Source of the DNA: Ceriagrion tenellum
Taxonomy: Eukaryota; Arthropoda; Insecta; Odonata; Coenagrionidae
Assembly (NCBI GenBank): GCA_963169105.1
Contig: OY720634.1
Span: 118,642,430-118,706,429 of the forward strand
Direction of reading: 5' to 3'
Length of the DNA stretch: 64,000 nucleotides
The number at the start of each line of letters is the position of its first letter. Position 1 is the stretch's first letter. Positions 22,960 to 34,255 of this stretch are shown in pieces. Made by a program: the position numbers and the translations under genes. The notes under the pieces were generated by a model. That model did not search any database. It worked only from the letters and a program-made list of their open reading frames with translations, and was not told the origin of the DNA.

Positions 22960-23185
22960 ACTGGTACGGGGAATTCTTTTGAGCGTAACGCACCAACTCT
23001 TTTCCGTGTCACTTCCAACTTTTTTGTAACTCTAGAACCCAGAAAAAAAGCACGTATTGGTTTCAGTTGGTTCAGTGTTGAACAGCCTCCCTTACATTTG
23101 CATCCGAGAACACTGGCACTTAAATCTGGGAGCTTCGATGCAAAATGCAGTGCTCTAACTATTGGGCTATCATTCCGACTAATCC
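22960..23185 (-). mobile_element. tRNA-derived SINE relic
   Basis: Read on the minus strand, GATAGCCCAATAGTTAGAGCACTG (plus-strand 23148-23171) has the A-box form TAGCNNAATAGTTAGAGCAC. A degraded B box, GATTTAAGTGCC, lies at plus-strand 23114-23125. A non-tRNA body then continues to about 22960. No TSD was found. Its sequence is unlike the SINE at 3656, so it would be a separate family. The 84-codon frame here is a shadow. Confidence 0.5.
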
Positions 23186-24307
23186 ACATAAGGGTGGATT
23201 ACGTAGAACTAATTACGTTACATAGTATTTCCTGGTCGTAACCACCTCCGTTAGACAGCATGATTTCATTAAGGGTACGGAGTAATCATCAAGTGAATCG
23301 TTAATCTTCTCCACGAGGTGTTGCGTTGATTTAATGGTTCTCGGTTATGCATGGAAATGTTTCAGGTTCATGTCTCGGTGAACGCATGGAGCAACTCTAC
23401 ACATTGGTTCATCGCTGCAATCTACTGGTTATGAGCACTACACGAAAAAAACTGCTCATTATATAGTCTTCATTCCTATCCCTAATGTGTTTAATTCGCA
23501 GAGGTTAACTATTTACCCCTATCCTCATTTATTTAATCCCAGAAACCTCCTTATACCGTCAGCAATACATGCCACTTGCCTTAGGATACTTAAACATTTT
23601 CAGTGAGAAGAGAAAATTTAGCAATGAGCAACTATATGCTACAGTGAGCATATAAAAATCAAGAGGTCTAGTCAAACGGTAGGCACTGAAGTTATTCCAG
23701 ACTGAAGTTAGATAGATCTTAACCGGATATTGTCCGGCTTATGAACATTGGCTCATTATTTATTACTAAAGTGGCCATAAGGTCAAGTATTCAATCAAAT
23801 AGGCTAGTGAAAACCTGATGATTTAAACTCGTCAGCAAAGATTCCCAGCGTAGCATTACAAAAGTTTAATGTTTTCGACTCGAAGAAGAGTTGTTGGATT
23901 AACATGTGATCACACTTTCTCACCGTAAATCGCCCCATTCGTCAACTCGTTCCTCGGCTTCATTAAACACCGCAGATATTAATTTAAGGACGCGTGGTCC
24001 TCCTTCCGATGGCGTGAAGCAGAGGTGGTTCTTAACTTTGTCTGCTCAATGCCTCCTTCACCACATTTCAGAATTTCACTCCCCTTTCCCAAGATAGAGT
24101 AATTCAGAAGATGAATTATAAATAATATGCATATAATAATGGGAATATTATTTTTTATCCTTAATAGAACTCGTATGTTTATTTGTAAATTTTATAAGTG
24201 AGCAAATTCAAGTAAACTACAATTCTACACAACTTACATAATCACAAGAGCATAATATTTTGCCGAATATTAAATTCCATTATCCATAGCACGTTCTCAA
24301 TTCCATT
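23186..24307. other. Unassigned stretch
   Basis: No gene or repeat is supported. Confidence 0.45.
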
Positions 24308-24498
24308 ATTATCATTGTTGTTCAATCCTAAGATTGGTTGATGCAGCCCTCCAAACTTCCCTATCAAATGCTAGTTTCCTTACTTCATAGTATCTCTTCT
24401 TATGTAATTTTCTCTTTATTCGGTCCATGAACTTATTCCTGGGCCTTCATCTGGGGACTTTTCCCTCTATTTTACCTTCAATTATGTTCTTAGTTTTC
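24308..24498 (-). pseudogene. Decayed LINE, RT C-terminal fragment
   Basis: Minus strand: KNIIEGKIEGKVPR, a stop, RPRNKFMDRIKRKLHKKRYY, EVRKLAFDREVWRAA, and a tail encoding ATTGAACAACAATGATAAT. Together with the fragment at 11230-11535 it is plainly the same element. The two share IIEGKIEGK, RNKFMD-IKRK and the R-W-R-A ending, and their 3' ends are similar (GGATTGAACxACxAxTxATGAT). One in-frame stop follows VPR. Only about 60 codons remain. Confidence 0.7.
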
Positions 24499-24706
24499 AA
24501 TTCCACCGGGCGGAAATTCGTCAATGGGTAAAAACCTCTCCGTCAAAATTACTGAAATTATTCCTCGGTGAGATACGATGTGACGGACAGCGATACACAT
24601 ACCCAGTGCCACAGCAAGATATGGGATCATCCGCAGGGCATGAGTACGGCGGAGAGGGGTGGGCAGTAAGGGGGCAGTATGAAAGGGAGGGACGCGGCCC
24701 GCTTAC

Positions 24707-24848
24707 TTGTCTTGTTGTTCCTGTTCTTGGCGGCTCCACGCTCACTCCGGATCAGCACCTCCCGCTCGTCCTCCTCCCAGATCTCACCCTCGGCGTAGGA
24801 CAGCGCCACCACCGCCGAAGCGACGAGCAACAAAAGCGCCCACTTCAT
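24707..24848 (-). CDS. First coding exon of a secreted protein (partial gene)
   Basis: The ATG at 24848-24846 (minus) opens 47 codons plus one base and stops at a consensus splice donor (exon...ACAA, then GTAAGC at 24706-24701). Residues 1-19, MKWALLLLVASAVVALSYA, form a textbook signal peptide with a short basic n-region, a Leu/Val/Ala core and an A-x-A-like cleavage site. The next part is charged: EGEIWEEDEREVLIRSERG, then AAKNRNNKT. Third codon positions are strongly G/C, unlike neighbouring DNA. The context GCACAGCATGA is an acceptable start, and the CAG just before it could instead be a 3' splice site for a 5'-UTR intron. The downstream exons must lie at lower coordinates; I found none with the required phase. 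The protein family was not recognised, and secretion is inferred from the signal peptide only. Confidence 0.6.
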
Positions 24849-25700
24849 GCTGTGCACCGCACGTTGAGAAGGGGGAGCACATACAGTGGCGAGAGAAAGA
24901 GAGGCGCATGAGGTCAAGGAATCAGGAGAGCACCACCACAAAAAACAATCAATAAGAATAATGAGGATCACATCCCAGAGTGTAGTAGGAAAGTGGAACG
25001 AACGAATGGCTCAATTCAAATTAGCACAAATCAAGAAAACCTTTCTCCAGTGGATGTCATTCCTCTCGGAGAAAGGTCATTGGAATATCTCAGGAATATC
25101 ACGTTCATGTTAAAAGAGTGGGTCAGACTCAACTGTGTGGAATGCCTCTGTACTGAAAAGTGGGGTAAGCACTTTAAACATTGTCCGCTTCACTTTAAAA
25201 TTCTCTCTGTTATATTTTTCACGAAAATAATTTCAAGTAAAATTCACGAAGTCTATGCATTAATTAACTCTTTCTCCGTTTCATTTCACGCGCACGTTCA
25301 CAACTCCTCGTAAAGAGAGAGTTTTGCTTCTTAAACGTCATAATAAAATGCAGTTTTGAATGGTTTGACGCCTCAAAACGCCGGTTCAAAATACAGCAAA
25401 GTGAAAAGCTCTACCTTTAACTTTAATTTGAGAACTTGCCTAGCGAAAAATTACAGATTCAATGCTAAAAATATCCTCCCCATTACAGGAAAAATAACTC
25501 CAAATAATATACACAGCAATACAAATTTTAAAAATTAAACACGTTGTGGATTGGTAACAAACTTAAGTACATGAAAAATTACAATAGCATTACAATAGCA
25601 TTCTTAGAAGGGGACATGACATTTTTACAAGCATTCTCCAAACCGTTCTTATCTTTTAAATCTTACGGTTACTGAGTTATCTCGGCGAGGAATGTACCTG
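24849..25700. other. Upstream region of the secreted-protein exon
   Basis: The first 100 bases are CT-rich on the minus strand, consistent with a 5' UTR or a polypyrimidine tract. No TATA box was fixed. Further out, a 106-codon plus-strand frame (24993-25313) has no recognisable domain and is not called. Confidence 0.35.
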
Positions 25701-25713
25701 TACAGTCACTAAT

Positions 25714-26691
25714 CCGAACCAAAACCAAGGCTATCATCATTGGAAGTCGACAGTTAAGTGCTAAAGTAAATTTTCATAAAATTCCACCCATAATTATCAA
25801 AAACAAAATTATTCCGTATGAAGAACATGTAAAAAATCTGGGGGTCTTTATTTATAGAAATATGGACTGGAAAATGCACTGCCAAAGCATTAAAAGTAAG
25901 TGTTTCAGGAACCTTCATCAATTGATTAGGACCAAAAAGCAACTTCCCTTCAACATCCGGAAGTCTGTTGTAAACGCAATAATCTTTCCACATTTCGACT
26001 ATTGCTGTAGTATGATATGTTATATAGACGAGGATAATAACCGCAGACTTCAAGTAGCAATGAATGCTTCAGTACGATTTATATGCGACCTTAAAAGTTG
26101 GGAGCGTATAAGTGAGGCATACACAAATCCAAATGGCTAAAAGCACGTGAAAGACGAGTCTATTTTACCCTAATAACGGCATATAAAATTCTTAAGTCTG
26201 GATGTCCGCCTTATTTGTTCAACAATTTTGTCTTTAAAAGAAATGTACAACAACGTTCTACAAGAACTCATCTTTCCTATCTATTGATCCCACATCATCG
26301 TACAGAGATGTATCATAGATCGTTCATAGTGTCTATTTCCCGCAGATGGAATTCACTGCATGATGATGTGAAAGCATGTAAATCCATCGCAAGTTTTAAA
26401 TGAAAAGTTTTTGATTTGATGAATTCTAACATGTTGAAATGAAAAGTGAAATTGATTGTTTTATCTTTTGGATTATAATATATTATGTGATATTATGTAC
26501 ACATTCTCATTTCACTCTATGTAATATTATGTATTCATATATTCAGGATCTTTGACTTATTCCTTGTAGTTGTTCATTCATCAATGTCTAAAGGACCAAT
26601 GAATCGACGACAATAAATGTTTATTTATTTATGATCTCTCGGAGCCCATTATAATAACAATAATACATGGAGCCCATTATGATAACGATAA
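25714..26691 (+). mobile_element. 5'-truncated LINE with 13-bp TSD
   Basis: TACAGTCACTAAT occurs exactly at 25701-25713 and 26692-26704, on either side of the element. The frame starts inside the reverse transcriptase: KTKAIIIGS, then KIIPYEEHVKNLGVFIYRNM, LHQLIRTKKQLPFNIRKSVV, IIFPHFDYCCSM and MNASVRFICDL. After a frameshift near 26140, LLIPHHRTEMYHRSFIVSIS and RRWNSL follow. KT-AIIIGS, HVKNLGV, IFPHFDYC and RWNSL are hallmarks of the thumb and C-terminal region of Jockey/CR1-group LINEs. The 3' end is AATAAATGTTTATTTATTTA at about 26613-26632. The palm YxDD and the endonuclease are missing, so it is dead on arrival. Confidence 0.85.
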
Positions 26692-26757
26692 TACAGTCAC
26701 TAATACTGTACCTATATATCCACTAATCTCTCGGAGCCCATTATAATACTTATTATT
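26634..26757 (+). repeat. Triplicated GGAGCCCATTAT module at LINE 3' end
   Basis: GGAGCCCATTAT followed by ATAAC/ATACT-type AT-rich sequence appears three times, starting at about 26641, 26669 and 26733. The first and third share TCTCTCGGAGCCCATTATAATA. The first two lie inside the LINE insertion, before the right TSD, and the third lies after it. A plain simple-repeat tail therefore does not explain the arrangement. Confidence 0.6.
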
Positions 26758-28919
26758 ATTAAGTATACCTTGGTGTATAGATCGAACATGAAATTTCATG
26801 GATAAAATATTTTTCACTGCTTCAGTCGATTAAAGCTAAGATGGTTTGCCCTCTGCCCTTTAAACCGCTTCAATTCTGCAGCACTCAAATAGCATCAAGC
26901 ACGAAAGATTCGAATGTGAAAACACGTATAGAGAGAGGTTTTCTGCATGAAACAAAGATGTACTTGAGACAACAATTCAATGAAAAGCAAACTTAAAGCA
27001 GCAAATGTCTAAATGAAACCAATTTCAAATGGACACCACTTTCTGTCATATCTTTTACAGCATCGTCGTTAATATATAGCCTTCACTTACAGAAGTAAAA
27101 AACTCTAAATGCACTTCAGACTTGTCGCCAAAATACACATAAGATAATTTGGCGGTGACACAGTAAGACGTCAACAAAGAGACCTATACCCAACTAACCT
27201 AGGTCTCCCCTACTGTTATGGCTGTTTTAATCACTTTTTTGACACCAAAAGAGTAGTTACTCAACATTCGATTTAAACTGACTAAAAATTCCTCTGCTTA
27301 AAATGAGGAGTATATAGTTAACGAGAAAAGCAGTTCGTATTTGGACCCCAACACTCAACGATCTTACGCACGAGTTTTGTCTAAGTTTAAATAAAAGCTA
27401 CCATTAGAACACCTATCTATCCTCCTCCTAAAGAAGGAATCTCTGTGATATTTGTCACTGCCGAATATTTAGGCGTAAATATTTTCAGAGTTTGATATAC
27501 GTTTCCTAGTTGATCTGGCGGCCTGGGTATTTAGGAATTTCAATGAAGCCTCATTCAGTTTGCGGTAGGGATCCCTGTTTATTCTCTTTCGTGGAACACT
27601 AATGCCTGAGACGCACATCGAAGCCGACAACCTTTGAATCAGCCGTTATCAATCATATTAACTCGGTCTGGCTCCGTAATTACCACGCAATCCTGCAATA
27701 TCCAGCACGATTCTACCTTTAGCACAGAGGTTGATTATAAACTATTTTAACTCTGAGACAGGGTGTTTGGTTAATTCACCAAGTGACTGATCCCCCTACC
27801 AATATGAAGACCCCAGGTGGGAACTCAACCTCGGAAATCGATTTTTGACCGATTTTTTATGGCATTACGCGAGCGATTTTATTGCATATCCAGACACAAG
27901 TAGCTCTAAAACATGATGGCATGCCTAATAATAATAAAGCGTTGGAGCAGAATTTGCTTGAAAATATGCGAAACTGTTCGTTTTCCCGGTGCATCTACGA
28001 ATTGATTACTCGGAGCGTAACATTAATATCCTCAGTGGATGAAAACTCGTCACGCGAGCACTAAACATAAAAATGCAACACGGAAATCAAACTCACGAGT
28101 GACCGGGTTTAAGATGTTACGCACAACTAATCCTCACAACATGAGCATTCTGGTTTTTTATTACCCTGACTACATCAGGGTGCATATCCTCTCTCTCAAT
28201 TTAACCCTTAGCACGCTGTTTTGGCAGAAAGGAGTCGCCTACAACCAATATCTAAAACCAAGGCCAATTTAAGCATCCACATCCCACACCAGATTTTAAC
28301 CCACCACATTCCGAATGGCAGATTTATAAGCTTGGCTAATCCTTATGCCCAGCACATTTCGGGTACCAATTTTCCAGAACAGTCTCCACCCGGGTCCATG
28401 TCCTTTCTTACGACTTATAACCGTCGCGGCCTTTTTTTGCATGTAGATGTCAGCAAGCACGACTGCTCAAAACCAAAGCTGACCCTGCGAGAGATGTCAA
28501 CTGAAGACCTTCCCACAGGCCGATTCCCAACGTGTCAAGCGCAGAAAATCCTTTGGCCTTCCTCATTTAAGAGTATCAATTTCCATGATGTGTCCAGCTG
28601 GGTCCGTAGCTTTTCTTTTGTAATCCACACATCGCGCTTTGTTTTGGGCGGAAAGAAGCCAGATACAATCGCTCTCTAAAAAGGAATCTTGGGATTCGAA
28701 ATTATTTTCTTTTAATGAAATCGTTTAATGATTCTCCCCTGAAACGAAGGACCGGAAAAATGGATTATTCTGGACGCGGGTGAAACACGTTCACGAATTT
28801 ATGCGTATCACAGAGGGGACGGACCACGCTGGCATGTGGGGGGAGGGGCAATGTCCCGCGCTGCTACCTATCTCCCGGAATAAATCGCGAGAGTTTAGCG
28901 GATGAATGTGATCAGGGTT
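26758..28919. other. Unassigned stretch, 2.1 kb
   Basis: No gene is supported. A 152-codon plus-strand frame (28221-28679) has no domain, signal peptide or coding-like composition that I can recognise, so it is left uncalled. Confidence 0.4.
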
Positions 28920-29200
28920 CGTTGCCAATTACCCAACGACCAAATCCGGTTGCGCGAATAGGTTTGGAGGAGGTGGGCCGCGATACTTTTGTCCGGCGCG
29001 TCCCCACAATCATTACCGCAGTCGTCCCAACCATCCCACCTCACTGGCTGGACCCTCCCACGAGAGCGAAACGAGAAGGAGGCTGGCAATGGGAGAGAGG
29101 ACGGGTGGACAGGATGGATGTGGGAGTGGGAGATATGCAGCGGGAGAGATACAGAGGGAAAGAGAGAGAGAAAGACTCTTCCCGTGCTCCCGGACAGAAG
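28920..29200. other. GC/CpG-rich islet
   Basis: CpG-rich and then purine-rich (GAGAGAGAGAAAGA). Frames overlap on both strands with low-complexity products. Confidence 0.45.
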
Positions 29201-31559
29201 GATTGATTACGTGAATGATATATTACCGTTTCCAATTCGTATTTTAACTGCGACATTTTAAATGGTGCTCGATATTCTGGACCCGGAAGCGCGGATGCTA
29301 GCAATCGAAAATGAAAATAAAAGATAAAATAAAATGATGGAACGCTCGAGCCAGGACGAGGAATAAATCAAGTACGCAGACTGGCTTAATGTTTTATCCC
29401 ATGAAATATACGGGTGGACATCGAGAATGTTTTTCTGTTCTTTTATTCACACAAATGCATTCCCATTTTTTATTCCCAATCCCTCTGCCCCGTCTGGCAA
29501 TACTTTGAATTGGAGCCGAGGCTTGGGCGGTATTAAATAGAACGTTAAATTTTCGATAAAGATGAAATGAAACCATTGGTATGAATTATAACCCAATATC
29601 CGATTAAATGCTTTCCGAACCATTAGTTAGCATTTACGTCGCAAACTCAGGGCTTCCATTAGGAGTACTGAATACAGAGGACTAGTTTTTTTAATGGAGT
29701 AAACATTATTTTCATTTATCAGTTAACAAGTTTTAGATCAAACGGATCCCTTATCTCTGAGGCAAACACTTGATATATATGCATATTTTCTCAGAGCACG
29801 ATTAAAATTGAAGGTAAAAAATTGACGGGAGTAAATTGACAAAGCAGAAAATAATTTCGATGCTCTGAGGTTCAATACTTCACAAATTACTCGTGAATAT
29901 GAGTGCATTGTGGACCAAATCAAACGGCAAATGAAATATAATACTTTCCGTTCTCTCTACTGATTCCAATTTCTCTGCAGTTTTTTATGTTGATTTGGTA
30001 TTTTTATGAGGAATGAGATTTGTTTTTACCAACACGACTTGGAAAAATCATGAAATAAATGATGACTGAATGGAAATCCGTGGAAGGCAATTAATTGAGG
30101 AAAAATCTCATTCAAGTCGAAATTGCAAGCATACCAATAATATTTCATCTGTCGTCAGTACGTTTCCATGCCGTTACAGAAACACATTCTCCAGAGAAAA
30201 AAATATGGCACCAAAATATTAGCCATCGATTATCGGGGAAAATTACCTCCATCTTGTGTGAGGAATTAAATTTTTAGTTGAAACCATGGTAGTAAAAGCT
30301 CGGGATAATTTAACCTGGTGTTAAAATAAATTACGCCCGCTCAGTAACAATGATTTGTGTCTGTCAGCATCACAAATGTTTTACGAAATAGCATTAAGAC
30401 TTTGCTCGACTTAGTACAAAAAGATACAAATAATTTGAGATAAATGTGTTTATGTTGAGGCGAAATTATCGCCGAATCACAATTTTTTGTACTTTTTTGT
30501 ATCGCAAGAGAATTTGGAAGTAAAAAAAAAGTTCTGCTCAAATTATCATCATCAGATTCCATAGTTTCGAAGATTAGTTTGCAGCAATTTCTATTTTAGC
30601 TAACTGCTTGATTATATACTAAATTTTCCTTAATTATTTTTTTCAATTTTAAAATTTAACTTGTTTATTTATTCCATTTTTGCCCTTCCCCAGTAGATAC
30701 CATACTTCAAATATCACAAGTATTTTCAAGAGAATTTCATGTACACACCATTATATGAGTAATAATGCTGCGTGCTTCCTCTTGAATCCTCCTGAACTTT
30801 TGTCATCGCCAAAGAATAGAGTTTTCGTTTCTGGGGTTATATACTAATGTCTTTTCATTGTGCCAATCGGAAAATCATTTCGAAAAGTAGTTCCAATTGA
30901 AATAACGCATTACATTTCAAAAGTTACGCTAACTACACGATTCTTTGGATGGGAATTTTTTGACACTGAGCATAAGAAAGGCGCTTCACTCTGTTGGCTT
31001 TGATTTTTCCGTCTCAAGGCTGAATATACCACATTGATTAACTAAACATAATAGATTTTTACATGACACATACACATAAAGCTATGTTTACAATTGATTA
31101 TTTTTCTTTATTAAGAATGTTAATTCTACGGTTAGTATGCACACAAGTTTGTGATATTACCTATTTCAATTAATCTCTCTCCAACCACAGGCCACGTTCA
31201 TTGAAGCTGCGACCTAAAATCCTTGTAAAACTATTTCCCTTATGCGAGTGGCTGCAGTCCAGACAGATCTGATGTCAATATAATGTCAAAAAAAACACAG
31301 ATGCGGCACTACCGAGTTGCGTAATAAAACGGGACGACCCATTATTTATAAGACTTGTAATGTTTGTGAGAGTAATGCAATTTTTTCTGGCACACGTAAG
31401 GTTTCACTAATATTAAAGATATTTAAACTAAGGAGCTTAATTTCAATTTTCAGCATTAATATCAAGCAAATTAATACATGGTTAACAACCTAATTAGGTC
31501 CTGGATTAACCGTTTCACGAGTCCAAATGCTACTAAACGCATCTGACTGATGGGCTTGA
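29201..31559. other. Unassigned AT-rich stretch, 2.4 kb
   Basis: Nothing recognised on either strand. Confidence 0.45.
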
Positions 31560-32110
31560 TTCGAATGCCCACGACGCACAGTGGAGATGCATCAACCTCT
31601 TTCACGGAATTCCTCCCCGGCTTTAGCGTGGGATATTCAACCTCCTACCTGCCCCATTGCATTACATAATGTAGAAGCGCGCCAACAGCTTTGGGCCGAG
31701 GCAGCGCTAATGGGAGCGGGTTTGTGGGGAGAGAGCGAACTGCTAAAATTCGGCTGGGGCCGGCGTTGTCGGATTCAACTCGTTCTCGTGACAAGAGGCG
31801 AGAGGGAGAGATGGAGAGACCAAAATTTTCCATGCCCCATGGGAAGACCCCTTAAGCGAGGGATGAAAGAGGGGAGCCAGTGGTCCCTCAAAAACTTTTA
31901 ACGCCAAGGGAAGAGACGATGGGAGACGTGAAAACTCTCCACCAACTCGGAAAAGTGGGAGCCCGTCCATCTACGTCTTCAGGGAGGAGAAGACTGTTCT
32001 TTAATTACCCCGATAAATCGCTCTCCTCACCTGGAATGAATGGCTACCACATCCCGCCTCCTTTTACTTCGAGGAAAACAACTGTTTTTCGCCCCCATCA
32101 ACAACTAAGC
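31560..32110. other. GC-rich islet
   Basis: Moderately CpG-rich, with purine tracts (GAGAGGGAGAGATGGAGAGA). Overlapping open frames occur on both strands. A B-box-like GATTCGAATGCCC at about 31558 lacks a partner A box. Confidence 0.45.
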
Positions 32111-33539
32111 TAAGTTCGACCCACTATTGAGGAGGATGAAAAATTTGCTAATCTCTGAGCGGCTGCTCAAGTCAAACCATTTAATTAAAAGAGTTGCAGA
32201 GTCCCTTTTATTTGAAAATAATACCATAGAGATAGAAATGCCCAGGATGTTACGTAATGATCGGACTTAATTTTAATATTAGTAGACAATTGAGGTTGAG
32301 CGCTGTTGGTTTCGACTCAAATTTGCTCGGAAGATTCATTCCAACAATGATGCATGATGTTTATCATGACTGGCTCGTCCTGGAAACAGTAGCCATTGTC
32401 TTCACTATGTAAATAGTGAATGGTTTAATATATCAAAGCACGTTTATCTGATATCACGAAAACGATTAACCAAACCAATATAAAAGTCTTACTCAGTGCT
32501 TCAATAAACTTTACAGATCACGATATAACAAGGTAAAAAATTAATGAGTTTTTATTAATATAGACAAATAAATCACTTAAATGGTATAGGAAAAAAAGTC
32601 GCCGAAAATAGAAATTTTTCAGCTCACTTTTTTCTTTTCGCTGCGACTGAGGACTAAGTTGAAAGAAGAATCGCTTGTTTCTTCACCAATTCCAATTCTC
32701 GAATCCAATTCTTTGCCTCCGTCCATGTAGAGTTATTACTGGTGTAATATACTTTTTACCATTAATGTATGTATTGAAATCACTATTATTGTATGTATTT
32801 GTCGAGCCCCATTTTTTTCAGACTTTATTCTTGAAATTTATATCCAGTTTTTGCACGTTAAAGTGTACGTTCAGTCCCGGAGCGTTACTATATTCAATGA
32901 AACAGTGTTTGTTGCAATAAAATAATATATTGCAAAAAATAATATATAATATAATATTTCGAAGAGTCGTGGAATGCTATCTAATTTGATAAAGTAATTA
33001 TTTCCTTCGTGCAACGAACGGCAGCTATGGAATTCGCCCCGCTATATGAACGTGGTGTGAAAGGTACTCGCTCTATAAAAAAAGCCTCCATTGGCCGATA
33101 TGCAATGTATCTCATATCCGCCCACACCTGGGCTTTGAAAAAAAAAATATTCGCGATCCACAAAACGCATGAACGCGGATTACCTCTCAACCTCTTTTCA
33201 ACGAGTTTCCAGCCTGCAGATATTAACTGCCAAGCATCCGCTCAAGAGTTTTTTTTTCTCTGCGAAAGAATTTTGAGTACGAAACGAATAAAATAATAAC
33301 CCGGAATCCAGTCGAGCTGGAAAATGAAAAAAATAATACATATAGATATGTATACACACACGTATATATATGTAATAACAGCGTACCCCGCACGTCGCGA
33401 CGCCAAGCGGGTGTCACACGGACTGGGAAAGCCGATACAAAAATAAAATGGTCCCTCGCGGACATCGCCATATATTTTTTTCCGTTCGTCATAGTCCTTC
33501 ATTTTTACCCGCCCGCGATAAATAAAACGTATTGCACTG
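32111..33539. other. Unassigned AT-rich stretch
   Basis: No gene. An AT-rich patch near 32920-32960 and an alternating purine-pyrimidine patch near 33335-33375 (ATAGATATGTATACACACAC, then GTATATATATG) are low-complexity. Confidence 0.45.
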
Positions 33540-34255
33540 CCTCACAAACCCTCCCTCGTTTCCATCTCTGAAGGAAAAAAAATAATTTTTCCCGGCTGAC
33601 TTCCCCCGAAAACTTCAACAGCCCCTTTTCCCCACCAACCCCTTGTCCTCTCCCCCCTCCGATGCCGCGAATCTTTCACTCCACCTCCACCATGCGGCCA
33701 ACACCACATTCCTCCCCCTCAATGCCACGAGGCAACGGGCTTTGCTGGGACGATTTTTATCGTGTTTTGGCACGATGAAATATGGAAGCGGGAAGAAGTG
33801 GAGAGGGGTGATAGAGAGAGAGAGAGGAATTCTTTCCGTACCTTCAGGGAGTCAGAGGGTTTCCCTCTCCCTCGTCGGCCCTATGGGAGGAGGAAATGGT
33901 TGTGCGGCTCAAATATTTTCCGGCGCCTAATCCTCGCTTGTACGGCTTTATTTTTATGGGTTCTTCCTTCTTTCCATCCACCCTCAACGGCAGGCCTCCC
34001 CCTTTCCCGGATGATCCACCGACACTTGCTCTCCCTCTCTCTCTTCTTCGAACCCGCCTGTCCCTTATCATCCTCCTGTTGGATCCCAGGGAATTATGTA
34101 AATGGAGAACATGAGATCGACCACTTCAACCCTCTGTCCGAATATCCTGCTGAATTTCCCTCCCCTAATCCCACGCGTACTACTTCCAATGGTTCATTCC
34201 TCCACCTCCCAAATGAAACTCTCACCTTCTTCTGGATTGGTTGGTCGCTTATTTG
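33540..34255. other. GC/pyrimidine-rich islet
   Basis: Long C/T-rich tracts with CpG. The 164-codon frame at 33762-34256 (+) overlaps frames on both strands and encodes low-complexity Ser/Pro/Leu/Phe, so it is not called a gene. Confidence 0.45.

Noticed and set aside
28221..28679. 152-codon plus-strand open frame
   Set aside because: No recognisable domain, composition bias toward coding, or splice-site pairing; open frames of this size occur by chance here.
31510..31580. Possible tRNA-like head at GATTCGAATGCCC
   Set aside because: No acceptable A box upstream and no cloverleaf stems.
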